From NCBI GenBank assembly GCA_023433205.1, contig JAEZDS010000068.1, forward strand, positions 1 to 28,950: a stretch of DNA of 28,950 nt, read 5' to 3'. This stretch comes from Bacteroidota bacterium. GTDB taxonomy: Bacteria; Bacteroidota; Bacteroidia; B-17B0; Aurantibacillaceae. Shown piece after piece: positions 11,443-20,594 of the stretch. The notes below the pieces were generated by a model. It did not search any database. It worked only from the letters and a program-made list of their open reading frames with translations, and was not told the origin of the DNA. A program made the position numbers and the translations under genes. The stretch's first letter is position 1. Each line of letters opens with the position of its first letter.

Positions 11443-12378
11443 GTGTTGACTAAATTCAGACATTTCCTTTTACCTGCACTTTTTATCGGATGTTTTTGGC
11501 AGGATATTCATGCCCAAAAAGGTTATAAATGGGAAGCAGGTATTCATGCCGGACCTTCTAATTACCTGGGAGAGATAGGTGGACGTGAACGTTCCGCCCG
11601 ACCTTTTATTTATGACATGAAGTTTGAGAAAACGCGCTGGGATGTGGGGCCATATCTTCGGTACCGTTTTAAACCGCAGCTTTCCGCAAAGCTGGCAATG
11701 CATTACCTGCGCATAAGCGGAGAGGACAGGCTGTCTTCAAACCCCGGCCGCAAATACCGGAATCTCAGTTTCAGGAATGATATATACGACCTGGAAGGAA
11801 CCTTTCAATGGCACTTTTATAATTCGGATAAACCAATGGGTATTTACATGCGCACCAACGTGTATTTCACCGCTTATATGTTCGCAGGTATCGGGGCCTT
11901 TTATCACAATCCCAAAACCTTGTACCAGGGTTCTTACATTGCCCTGCAGCCACTGCAAACCGAAGGTGTGCGATACAGCAAGTTTGGTTACTGCCTTCCT
12001 TTTGGTGCAGGTTTTTATGTAACGCTGGTAAAAAGAAGAAGGGCGCACAGACTGGGTCTTGAATTCAACTGGCGTTATACAAACACCGACTATCTCGACG
12101 ACATTTCAACTGTTTACCGCAATCCGGCAGACCTCAACAGCCATACCGCCGTTGCCTTATCAAACAGGAACAATGAGGTGACCAAACAACCTCCTGGTTT
12201 CGAAAAAAACTATGGCTGGCATGGGGTGGATGAAAATGGTTCACCGGTAAATCAGGCGCCAAGGGGCAATCCCGACAAGAAGGATTCCTTTATATCGGTG
12301 AATATCACCTATGGGATGTCACTAAAAAGTCGCTATACCCGTAGCAAGGGTAGAAAAGTCCGCTCGGTTGTTTTTTAA
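11443..12378 (+). CDS. DUF6089-like outer-membrane beta-barrel protein
   Basis: A 311-residue exported protein. The N-terminus is a signal peptide ending DIHAQ, then KGYKWEAGIHAGPSNYLGEIGG, which matches my recollection of the DUF6089 family of Bacteroidota: a strand-rich region of GxxxxxGxxxYLGD type followed by alternating aromatic strands. The rest is rich in Tyr, Phe and Arg, with barrel-like alternation and a basic C-terminus. No ATG lies at the right place. The start is GTG at 11443 or the TTG that follows it at 11446; both give nearly the same product. It stands alone, with its own promoter and about 250 bases before the next gene. The function is unknown beyond an outer-membrane location. 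Confidence 0.75.
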   Translation: MLTKFRHFLLPALFIGCFWQDIHAQKGYKWEAGIHAGPSNYLGEIGGRERSARPFIYDMKFEKTRWDVGPYLRYRFKPQLSAKLAMHYLRISGEDRLSSNPGRKYRNLSFRNDIYDLEGTFQWHFYNSDKPMGIYMRTNVYFTAYMFAGIGAFYHNPKTLYQGSYIALQPLQTEGVRYSKFGYCLPFGAGFYVTLVKRRRAHRLGLEFNWRYTNTDYLDDISTVYRNPADLNSHTAVALSNRNNEVTKQPPGFEKNYGWHGVDENGSPVNQAPRGNPDKKDSFISVNITYGMSLKSRYTRSKGRKVRSVVF

Positions 12379-12634
12379 CCGGCTCGCTCAGTTATTTTTG
12401 GTCGATAATTGTTAATCAGGATTTAATTCCGGCTGGCAGCGTTATTCATATAATGCCCCTTCGCTGGCAAAATCATACAAAAACCCACTGGCATCAATTT
12501 TGCGGTGTGCGTTTTTGTGGACTTTTTTACCCAAAAATATTAATTAACAACATTGCTATCATTTTGCTGGTTAATTAGTTACATTTGAAAAGACGGTTAT
12601 TAAAATCACGCAACATTAAACTCAGCTTTTAGAT
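12379..12634. other. Leader and promoter region of the signalling operon
   Basis: These 256 bases contain no gene. TACATTTG at 12580-12587 matches the -7 box TAnnTTTG. Possible -33 TTG elements are spaced 13 or 24 bases away, both outside the best range, so the promoter is not certain. The resulting 5' leader would be about 45 bases and AT-rich. Confidence 0.5.
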
Positions 12635-15600
12635 ATGGAAAATTTGTCAACAAATCCCGAACTGGGAGCCGCTGTTGAGCAAAACGGGGTTCACAAGAAA
12701 GGAAAAGTGTTAAAGAACGGGCAGGGAAAAGCAGGTTCGTCAAAATCAGAAAAACAGTCCTCCGGCAACGATCCCGAGACCCTCGATCATTTACGGTTGC
12801 TGAGTACGCTGGTAGAGATGCGCAATGGGAATTTTAATGTGCAGATGCCATTAGACCGGACCGGGGTAAGCGGAAAGATCTGCGACACCCTCAACGACAT
12901 TATCCTCATTAACCGCAAGCTCACCCAGGAATTTGTAAAAGCGCAAACCGGTATAGGAAAGGAAGGAAAACTTAATCACAGAATAGCTTTGCCAAATGCC
13001 AATGGAGAATGGAACATTGGTGTTGAAGCACTTAATACCCTTATTTCAGATCTGGTTTACCCCATCCGGGAAATTGACCGGGTGATCTCTGCAGTTGCAA
13101 AAGGAAATCTGTCACAGCAGATACCGCTCGAAATGAGCGACCATGTGCTGCAAGGTGAATTCGCCCGCATCGCCAAAGAGGTGAACGACATGGTGAAACA
13201 GCTCAACCTCTTTACAATGGAAGTAACACGTGTTGCCCGTGAGGTAGGTTCTGAAGGTAAACTGGGTGGACAGGCAAAAGTAAAAGGCGTGGGCGGCGTG
13301 TGGAAAGAGTTAACCGATTCGGTAAACCAGATGGCTGGGAACCTTACCGACCAGGTGCGTAACATCGCCGATGTAACAACGGCGGTGGCTAAGGGCGACC
13401 TTTCAAAAAAAATTACCGTTGACGTAAAGGGTGAGATCTTCGAACTTAAGAATACCATTAATACAATGGTGGATCAGCTCAACTCCTTCGCTTCCGAAGT
13501 AACCCGTGTGGCGCTTGAGGTGGGTACCGAAGGTAAACTTGGAGGACAGGCTCAGGTAAAAGGTGTTGCAGGCACCTGGAAAGATCTAACCGACTCGGTG
13601 AATCAGATGGCTTCCAACCTCACAGGTCAGGTGCGGAATATCGCTGAAGTAACAACCGCAGTGGCAAACGGCGATCTGTCAAGAAAAATTACCGTTGACG
13701 TAAAAGGAGAGATCCTCGAACTCAAAAAAACAATTAATACCATGGTTGACCAGCTGAACTCGTTCTCAGCTGAGGTAACACGTGTTGCACGCGAGGTAGG
13801 TTCAGAAGGTAAACTTGGCGGTCAGGCCGAAGTAAAAGGTGTGGCCGGTGTATGGAAAGACCTTACCGATTCGGTGAACCAGATGGCAGGCAATTTAACG
13901 GCTCAGGTGCGTAACATTGCCGAGGTAACAACTGCGGTAGCTAAGGGCGATCTTTCGCGTAAGATCACTGTGGATGTTAAGGGAGAGATCTTCGAACTAA
14001 AACAAACGATCAATACAATGGTTGACCAGCTCAACTCATTCGGATCTGAAGTAACGCGTGTTGCGCGTGAAGTAGGTTCAGAAGGAAAACTTGGCGGCCA
14101 GGCTACAGTTGAGGGGGTTGACGGAATATGGAAAGACCTTACAGATTCGGTGAATCAGATGGCAGGTAACCTCACCGCTCAGGTACGTAACATTGCCGAT
14201 GTAACAACCGCTGTGGCCAAAGGCGATCTCTCCAAAAAAATTACCGTTGACGTAAAAGGTGAGATCCTCGAACTGAAAAAGACCATTAATACGATGGTTG
14301 ATCAGCTCAACTCTTTTGGTTCAGAAGTAACGCGTGTGGCGCGTGAGGTAGGTTCTGAAGGAAAACTTGGCGGACAGGCCACAGTTGAAGGGGTTGACGG
14401 CATCTGGAAAGACCTCACCGATTCGGTGAACCAGATGGGTTCTAATCTTACAGCGCAGGTACGGAACATTGCCGAGGTAACAACGGCGGTGGCGCGGGGC
14501 GACCTTTCAAGAAAAATTACCGTTGATGTGAAGGGCGAGATCCTCGAACTTAAAGATACTATCAATACCATGGTTGACCAGCTCAACTCCTTCGCCTCTG
14601 AGGTGACCCGCGTGGCGCTTGAGGTGGGCACTGAAGGCAAACTCGGCGGACAGGCTACCGTGGAAGGGGTAGGTGGAACATGGAAGAACCTTACCGACTC
14701 CGTGAACCAGATGGCAAGTAACCTTACCGCCCAGGTGCGGAACATCGCGGAGGTAACAACGGCGGTGGCAAAAGGCGACCTTTCCAGAAAAATTACAGTT
14801 GATGTTAAGGGAGAGATCCTTGAATTGAAGAATACCATCAATACAATGGTGGATCAGCTCAACTCCTTCGGTTCTGAAGTAACCCGTGTGGCGCGCGAAG
14901 TAGGTTCAGAAGGGAAACTCGGCGGGCAGGCTACAGTTGAAGGCGTTGACGGCATCTGGAAAGACCTCACCGACTCCGTGAATCAGATGGGGTCAAACTT
15001 AACGGCTCAGGTGCGTAATATCGCTGAGGTAACAACTGCCGTTGCCAAAGGTGACCTTTCAAGAAAAATTACCGTTGATGTAAAGGGCGAGATCCTTGAA
15101 TTAAAAAATACGATCAATACAATGGTTGACCAGCTGAACTCTTTTGGTTCAGAGGTAACCCGTGTTGCGCGTGAGGTGGGTTCCGAAGGGCAGCTCGGTG
15201 GTCAGGCTTATGTGCCTGGCGTTGGCGGTACCTGGAAAGACCTTACCGACTCTGTAAATAAAATGGCATCCAATCTTACCTCTCAGGTACGTAACATTGC
15301 TGAGGTAACAACAGCCGTGGCCAACGGCGACCTTTCGCGTAAGATCGCGGTGGATGTTAAAGGAGAGATCCTCGAACTTAAAAATACCATCAACACCATG
15401 GTAGATCAGCTGCGCGGTTTTGCCAGCGAAGTTACCAGGGTGGCGCGCGAGGTAGGTACAGAAGGAAAACTCGGCGGGCAGGCTTTTGTGCCCGGCGTTG
15501 CAGGAACCTGGAAAGATCTTACCGACTCTGTGAACCAGATGGCCGGTAACCTCACGGCACAGGTGCGTAATATTGCCGATGTGGCAATTGCTGTTGCCAA

Positions 15601-18600
15601 TGGCGACCTCTCCAAAAAAATTACCGTTGACGTACGCGGTGAAATACTCCAGCTGAAAGAAACACTTAATACAATGGTGGATCAGCTCCGCGGTTTCGCC
15701 TCTGAGGTAACACGTGTGGCGAGAGAGGTAGGTACCGATGGTAAGCTCGGCGGGCAGGCATTTGTGCCTGGTGTTGCCGGAACCTGGAAAGATCTTACCG
15801 ATTCAGTGAACCAGATGACCGGTAATCTTACCTCACAGGTACGTAACATTGCAGAGGTAACTAAAGCGGTGGCCAGCGGCGACCTCTCAAAAACTATTAC
15901 TGTTGATGTTAAAGGTGAGATCTTCGATCTGAAGAACACCATTAATAAAATGGTTGATCAGCTCAGGGCCTTTGCTTCTGAAGTAACCCGTGTTGCACGC
16001 GAAGTAGGTACAGAAGGAAAACTTGGCGGACAGGCCTATGTGGCCGGTGTTGCCGGTACCTGGAAAGACCTAACCGATTCGGTGAACATGATGGCAACCA
16101 ACCTCACCTCGCAGGTGCGTGGTATAGCCAAGGTTGTAACCTCTGTTGCTACCGGAAATCTTCGCCAGAAACTCTCAATCAACGCCAAAGGTGAAGTGGC
16201 GCAGCTTACAGAAACAATCAACGAGATGATCGAAACGCTCGCTGTATTCGCCGATCAGGTTACCAATGTGGCCCGTGAAGTGGGTGTTGAAGGAAAACTA
16301 GGTGGTCAGGCCAGTGTTCCCGGTGCTTCTGGCATCTGGAAAAATCTTACAGAAAACGTTAATCAGCTCGCACAGAATCTAACAACGCAGGTACGCTCTA
16401 TCTCAGAGGTAGCCTCGGCGGTTACAAAAGGCGACCTCACCCGCAATATCCGTGTTGACGCAAAAGGTGAAGTGGAAGCTTTAAAAGATACCATCAACCA
16501 GATGATCACCAATCTGCGTGAAACAACCACCCTGAACCAGGAGCAGGATTGGCTGAAATCAAATCTTGCCAAGTTTACCCAGATGTTACAGGGTCAGAAA
16601 GACCTGCAGACTGTGGCTAAACGTATCCTTTCAGAACTTGCACAGGTTGTTGCCGCTCATTATGGCGCTTTCTATATTCTTTCTGCCGAAGAAAAACCAA
16701 AACTGAAATTGTACGCGGCCTACGCCTACAGGGCAGAAAAACAGATACCCAGAGAATTTGGAATAGGCGAGGGTCTGGTTGGACAGTGTGCTTTTGAAAA
16801 AGAGCGGATCATCATCAGCAATGTGCCGAATGATTATGTAAAGGTAAGCTCAGGACTTGGCCGCGCCAGACCGGCTAATCTTATTGTTCTGCCGGTATTA
16901 TTTGAAAACAACGTAAAAGCGGTGATTGAGCTGGGCTCACTTGACACCTTTAGTCAGATCCACCTCGATTTCCTAAATCAGCTTACAGAAAGTATTGGAA
17001 TTGTTGTTAACACCATTGAAACCAACACCCGCACCGAAGAACTGCTCGCGCAGTCGCAATCACTTGCCGGTGAATTAAAGATCCAGCAGGAGGAGCTTCG
17101 CCGTACCAACGATGAACTTCAGGACAAAGCCTTACTGCTTGTTAAGCAGAAGGAAGAAGTGGAAGCCAAAAACAAGGAAGTTGAAGAGGCCCGTAAATCT
17201 CTCGAAGAAAAGGCCGAGCAGCTCACGCTTACTTCCAAGTATAAATCAGAATTTTTGGCCAACATGTCGCACGAGTTGCGTACGCCGCTTAACTCACTGC
17301 TTATTCTTGCGCAGCAGTTGTATGAAAATGCCGAGGGTAATCTTACCGACAAACAAACACATTACGCAAAAACAATTCACTCATGCGGAGATGACCTGCT
17401 GCAGCTCATCAATGACATTCTCGACCTTTCAAAGATCGAGTCTGGTTTTATCACTGCCAACATCTCCAAAGTACGTTTCGCCGAGATCACTGCCTTTGTA
17501 GAAACTACCTTTAAACCCATTGCTGAAGCCCGCAATCTTAAGTTTAAGATAGAAACCGAGACACATCTTTCAGATGCGATAGATACCGATTCGCAGCGAC
17601 TGAATCAGATCCTGAAGAATCTTCTCTCGAACAGTTTCAAGTTTACAGAGAAGGGTGAGGTTAAACTGAGGATCTACGAGCCAAAAGATAAAACATGGAA
17701 GTCGGGTAATCCTGATCTTGACAATGCGCCAAGCGTGGTGGCATTTTCCATCAGCGATACCGGCATTGGTATCCCTGCAGATAAGCAGACGATCATTTTT
17801 GAAGCCTTCCAGCAGGCCGAAGGTTCAACAAGCCGTAAATACGGGGGAACAGGTTTGGGACTTTCCATCAGCCGCGGACTGGCAGAACTGCTTGGTGGAA
17901 CAATTGAAATGGAAAGTGAAGTTGGCAAAGGCAGTGTATTTACACTTTATCTGCCGCTCGAATGGGCTTCTGATTCAAAGGTGAATGAGAGCTCAGCCCC
18001 GGCATCGCACAACGACAAGAAGGAGTTGAACGCGATCCTCAGTTCACTTAAGTTAACTGATGATGGTATTGAAAACGGCAACAAGATGGATGGTGTTGAT
18101 GAGATGCTGAATGAAGCCGGAGACGACAGAAACACTATCACGCCTAACGATAAAGTGGTGCTTGTAATTGAAGACGATCTGCGCTTTGCCAGGATCATGC
18201 TGAGCAAAGCGCATGAAAGCGACCTGAAGGTGGTTGTGGCTACAAATTACATCGAGATATTCAACTTTGTTTCGCGTTATAATCCTATTGCAATTACGCT
18301 CGACGTTAAGCTGCCTGATACCAGCGGCTGGAAAGTGCTTGATCTTCTCAAGAACGATCTTAATTACAGGCATATTCCTGTTTATCTGATCTCAGGAGAG
18401 GAGAACCGTCTGCTGGCTTTAAAACGCGGAGCCCGCAGCTTCCTGCAAAAGCCGATAGAAAGCGCGCAGATTGATAATATCTTTAAAGATGTGATCACCT
18501 TTAATGAGCAGGATGTAAAAAAACTGCTGGTGATTGAAGATAACGAACTTGAGTCTTCACAGATTGTGAAACTCATACAGGAGGATAAAATTGAGGTTAC

Positions 18601-19318
18601 TATCGCACCAACTGGTGAAAAAGCGCTTGCTCTTTTAAATGAGAACAGCTACGACACAGTAATTGTTGATTACACACTGCCTGATATGTCGGGTATTGAG
18701 CTACTGGGGCGCTTTAATTCCACCAGCAACACCATGACACCGGTGATAGTGTATTCAGCTCGCGATTTCAGCCGTGAAGAACTTTCGAAGCTCAACAAGT
18801 TATCGAGCAGCGTGGTGCTAAAGGATGTGAACTCTCTCGACAGGCTGCTTGAAGAGGCTATGATGTACATGCACGTGAATTATGCTCAGCTTTCTCCTGA
18901 AAAACGCAGGATGATGCAGAACACCAGAATGAAGAACGACATCCTTTCAGGAAAAAAAGTGCTGGTGGTTGACGATGATGTACGTAATCTTTTTGCCATC
19001 ACTACGGTTTTCGAAAAATACAGCATCAATGTAATTACTGCAGAAAGTGGAAAGGAAGCCATTGAACTGATGAACGAGAGCGATGACATTGAAATGGTGC
19101 TGATGGATATTATGATGCCCGAGATGGACGGCTATGAGACCATGCAGAAGATAAGGCGTGAACACAAGAACAATGCACTGCCAATTATTGCGGTAACAGC
19201 CAAGGCCATGAAAGGTGATCGTCAGAAGTGTATTGAAGCCGGGGCTTCGGATTATATCACAAAACCTCTTAAAATGGATCAGTTACTTTCAATGATGAGG
19301 ATCTGGTTTTATAAATAG
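12635..19318 (+). CDS. Giant soluble hybrid histidine kinase with a poly-HAMP array, GAF and three receivers
   Basis: A 2,227-residue sensor kinase with no signal peptide or membrane helix, so it should be cytoplasmic. After a Lys-rich, probably disordered first 50 residues come a few diverged HAMP-like units (about 52-189) and then twelve repeats of exactly 92 residues (190-1293), each made of two HAMP-type halves. A GAF-like domain follows at about 1310-1460 and a long coiled coil to about 1535. The HisKA domain has MSHELRTPL with phospho-acceptor His1546. The ATPase domain has an N box (Asn1666), DTGIGIP (about 1708) and GGTGLGLSI (about 1737). Three intact receivers have phospho-acceptors Asp1890, Asp2012 and Asp2158. 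No HPt domain is present. The plan resembles group III hybrid kinases (fungal Nik1/Os-1) and bacterial poly-HAMP relatives. It leads a four-gene operon; the next start is 9 bases away. The signal is unknown. Confidence 0.95.
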   Translation: MENLSTNPELGAAVEQNGVHKKGKVLKNGQGKAGSSKSEKQSSGNDPETLDHLRLLSTLVEMRNGNFNVQMPLDRTGVSGKICDTLNDIILINRKLTQEFVKAQTGIGKEGKLNHRIALPNANGEWNIGVEALNTLISDLVYPIREIDRVISAVAKGNLSQQIPLEMSDHVLQGEFARIAKEVNDMVKQLNLFTMEVTRVAREVGSEGKLGGQAKVKGVGGVWKELTDSVNQMAGNLTDQVRNIADVTTAVAKGDLSKKITVDVKGEIFELKNTINTMVDQLNSFASEVTRVALEVGTEGKLGGQAQVKGVAGTWKDLTDSVNQMASNLTGQVRNIAEVTTAVANGDLSRKITVDVKGEILELKKTINTMVDQLNSFSAEVTRVAREVGSEGKLGGQAEVKGVAGVWKDLTDSVNQMAGNLTAQVRNIAEVTTAVAKGDLSRKITVDVKGEIFELKQTINTMVDQLNSFGSEVTRVAREVGSEGKLGGQATVEGVDGIWKDLTDSVNQMAGNLTAQVRNIADVTTAVAKGDLSKKITVDVKGEILELKKTINTMVDQLNSFGSEVTRVAREVGSEGKLGGQATVEGVDGIWKDLTDSVNQMGSNLTAQVRNIAEVTTAVARGDLSRKITVDVKGEILELKDTINTMVDQLNSFASEVTRVALEVGTEGKLGGQATVEGVGGTWKNLTDSVNQMASNLTAQVRNIAEVTTAVAKGDLSRKITVDVKGEILELKNTINTMVDQLNSFGSEVTRVAREVGSEGKLGGQATVEGVDGIWKDLTDSVNQMGSNLTAQVRNIAEVTTAVAKGDLSRKITVDVKGEILELKNTINTMVDQLNSFGSEVTRVAREVGSEGQLGGQAYVPGVGGTWKDLTDSVNKMASNLTSQVRNIAEVTTAVANGDLSRKIAVDVKGEILELKNTINTMVDQLRGFASEVTRVAREVGTEGKLGGQAFVPGVAGTWKDLTDSVNQMAGNLTAQVRNIADVAIAVANGDLSKKITVDVRGEILQLKETLNTMVDQLRGFASEVTRVAREVGTDGKLGGQAFVPGVAGTWKDLTDSVNQMTGNLTSQVRNIAEVTKAVASGDLSKTITVDVKGEIFDLKNTINKMVDQLRAFASEVTRVAREVGTEGKLGGQAYVAGVAGTWKDLTDSVNMMATNLTSQVRGIAKVVTSVATGNLRQKLSINAKGEVAQLTETINEMIETLAVFADQVTNVAREVGVEGKLGGQASVPGASGIWKNLTENVNQLAQNLTTQVRSISEVASAVTKGDLTRNIRVDAKGEVEALKDTINQMITNLRETTTLNQEQDWLKSNLAKFTQMLQGQKDLQTVAKRILSELAQVVAAHYGAFYILSAEEKPKLKLYAAYAYRAEKQIPREFGIGEGLVGQCAFEKERIIISNVPNDYVKVSSGLGRARPANLIVLPVLFENNVKAVIELGSLDTFSQIHLDFLNQLTESIGIVVNTIETNTRTEELLAQSQSLAGELKIQQEELRRTNDELQDKALLLVKQKEEVEAKNKEVEEARKSLEEKAEQLTLTSKYKSEFLANMSHELRTPLNSLLILAQQLYENAEGNLTDKQTHYAKTIHSCGDDLLQLINDILDLSKIESGFITANISKVRFAEITAFVETTFKPIAEARNLKFKIETETHLSDAIDTDSQRLNQILKNLLSNSFKFTEKGEVKLRIYEPKDKTWKSGNPDLDNAPSVVAFSISDTGIGIPADKQTIIFEAFQQAEGSTSRKYGGTGLGLSISRGLAELLGGTIEMESEVGKGSVFTLYLPLEWASDSKVNESSAPASHNDKKELNAILSSLKLTDDGIENGNKMDGVDEMLNEAGDDRNTITPNDKVVLVIEDDLRFARIMLSKAHESDLKVVVATNYIEIFNFVSRYNPIAITLDVKLPDTSGWKVLDLLKNDLNYRHIPVYLISGEENRLLALKRGARSFLQKPIESAQIDNIFKDVITFNEQDVKKLLVIEDNELESSQIVKLIQEDKIEVTIAPTGEKALALLNENSYDTVIVDYTLPDMSGIELLGRFNSTSNTMTPVIVYSARDFSREELSKLNKLSSSVVLKDVNSLDRLLEEAMMYMHVNYAQLSPEKRRMMQNTRMKNDILSGKKVLVVDDDVRNLFAITTVFEKYSINVITAESGKEAIELMNESDDIEMVLMDIMMPEMDGYETMQKIRREHKNNALPIIAVTAKAMKGDRQKCIEAGASDYITKPLKMDQLLSMMRIWFYK
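13202..16513 (+). repeat. Twelve tandem 276-bp units coding for 92-residue HAMP pairs
   Basis: The array holds twelve in-frame units of 276 bases with no length change. Each unit starts LN-F or LR-F, then EVTRVA-EVG-EGKLGGQ, WK-LTDSVNQM, NLT-QVRNIA, AVA-GDLS-KI-VDVKGEI and ends TIN-MVDQ. Units 5 and 7 differ at 2 of 92 residues, yet the first 69 bases of the two differ at about ten positions, all silent. Units 2 and 6 share the rare segment ALEVGTEG, which suggests an old four-unit block duplication. Units 8-10 change the linker to a YVPG or FVPG form. Units 11 and 12, closest to the GAF and kinase domains, are the most diverged. Confidence 0.95.
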
Positions 19319-19327
19319 AATGACGCT

Positions 19328-20587
19328 ATGAAAAAAACATTGAAGGTAAAGATCTTACTGGTGGATGACCGTGAGAACAATTTGCTCTCGATGGAAAGTA
19401 TTCTCTGGAAAGACGGGTACGATATTATCAGAGCAAACTCAGGAAGGGAAGCACTGAAGATCCTTTTAAAGGATTTTGACTTCACACTCATTCTGATGGA
19501 CGTGGAAATGCCCGAGCTGAACGGCTTCGAGACAGCTACCATGATCTATCAGCGCGAGAAGCTGCGGCACATACCCATTATTTTTATTACTGCGCACAGC
19601 TACGGCGATGAGAATCTTTTTAAAGGGTACAAGGCGGGGGCAGTTGATTATATCTATAAACCCATACAGCCAGAATTGCTTCGCGCGAAGGTGGCGGTGT
19701 TTGTTGAGCTTTATAAGAAAAATCACCAGCTCGTTGCCCAGGAACAGAAACTGATCGCTATCAACCGAAGTCTTGAGATAGAGATCAAAGACCGCATCGC
19801 TTCAGAAGTGCACGCCCGCGAGCTTAACAAACAGCTGCTTGAGAACATCGCTCAGCTTGAGTCAACAAACAAGGAGCTTGATCGTTTTGCCTACATGGCT
19901 TCTCACGACCTTCAGGAGCCGCTGCGCAAGATCAGGATCTTTAGCGAACGAATAAGCGAAACCTACGCCTCGGTAATTGGCGAAGAAGGGCAGCTTTTTA
20001 TCGATAAAATGCAGTCTGCATGTATCCGTATGCAGAATCTTATCGATGATATCCTGGCTTTCAGCAAGATCTCCGTTGAAAAGGGAACGCTGGTAAATGT
20101 GAGCCTGAACAGTGTGGTGAACGAGGTGCTGGCCGATCTTGAACAGCGCATACAGGAGAAAAACGCCAGGGTGGAGGTGGAAAAACTCCCTGAGCTTACC
20201 GTGAGCCCTGAACTGATGAAGTCGCTGTTCGATAACCTTATCAGCAACAGCCTTAAATATGCACGAAAAGACCTGGCGCCTGTAATAAGGATCAGCGCAA
20301 AAATCGATGAGCCGCTTACTGCCACAGATAGTGCAGGAGCGAAACGTTTCTGGCGTATCCTCGTGCAGGATAACGGTATCGGTTTCGAACAGCAATATGC
20401 CGATCAGGTTTTTACAATGTTCAAACGATTACATGCCGGTCCGGAATATAAAGGCACCGGTATTGGTCTGGCGATCTGTAAAAAAATAGTGGAAGAACAC
20501 CACGGACACATAAGCGCCAAAAGCGGAGTGAACGAAGGAACAATATTCACCATAAGTCTCCCAGTGCCAGAACTGGTATATAGCTGA
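19328..20587 (+). CDS. Receiver-histidine kinase fusion (REC-HisKA-HATPase)
   Basis: A 419-residue soluble protein. An N-terminal receiver (residues about 7-125) has the acidic pair in LLVDDREN, phospho-acceptor Asp58 in LMDVEMP, the Thr in FITAHS and the Lys in YIYKPI, so it looks active. A coiled coil (about 125-182) leads to a HisKA domain with SHDLQEPL, His193 and a HATPase domain with N box, DNGIGF and GTGIGLAI. The receiver is placed before the kinase, so phosphate from another kinase (perhaps the poly-HAMP protein) could control this one. It starts 9 bases after the previous stop and ends 7 bases before the next start, so it is the second gene of the operon. There is no output domain. 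Confidence 0.93.
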   Translation: MKKTLKVKILLVDDRENNLLSMESILWKDGYDIIRANSGREALKILLKDFDFTLILMDVEMPELNGFETATMIYQREKLRHIPIIFITAHSYGDENLFKGYKAGAVDYIYKPIQPELLRAKVAVFVELYKKNHQLVAQEQKLIAINRSLEIEIKDRIASEVHARELNKQLLENIAQLESTNKELDRFAYMASHDLQEPLRKIRIFSERISETYASVIGEEGQLFIDKMQSACIRMQNLIDDILAFSKISVEKGTLVNVSLNSVVNEVLADLEQRIQEKNARVEVEKLPELTVSPELMKSLFDNLISNSLKYARKDLAPVIRISAKIDEPLTATDSAGAKRFWRILVQDNGIGFEQQYADQVFTMFKRLHAGPEYKGTGIGLAICKKIVEEHHGHISAKSGVNEGTIFTISLPVPELVYS

Positions 20588-20594
20588 CAGCGGT

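Noticed and set aside
12365..12381. CGGTT/AACCG hairpin at the end of the DUF6089-like gene as a terminator
   Set aside because: The stem is only five bases and no T-run follows it; the T's are in the loop.
13202..16513. Regular repeats as a CRISPR or satellite array
   Set aside because: The units are 276 bases, in frame and wholly coding; there are no spacers.
13057..16572. Several similar minus-strand frames under the HAMP array
   Set aside because: They recur with the 276-base period and are the antisense echo of the repeats, not separate genes.
17112..17501. A 129-codon frame inside the hybrid-kinase gene, same strand
   Set aside because: The overlapping main frame carries the kinase H box (SHELRTPL) here; the second frame is a shadow.
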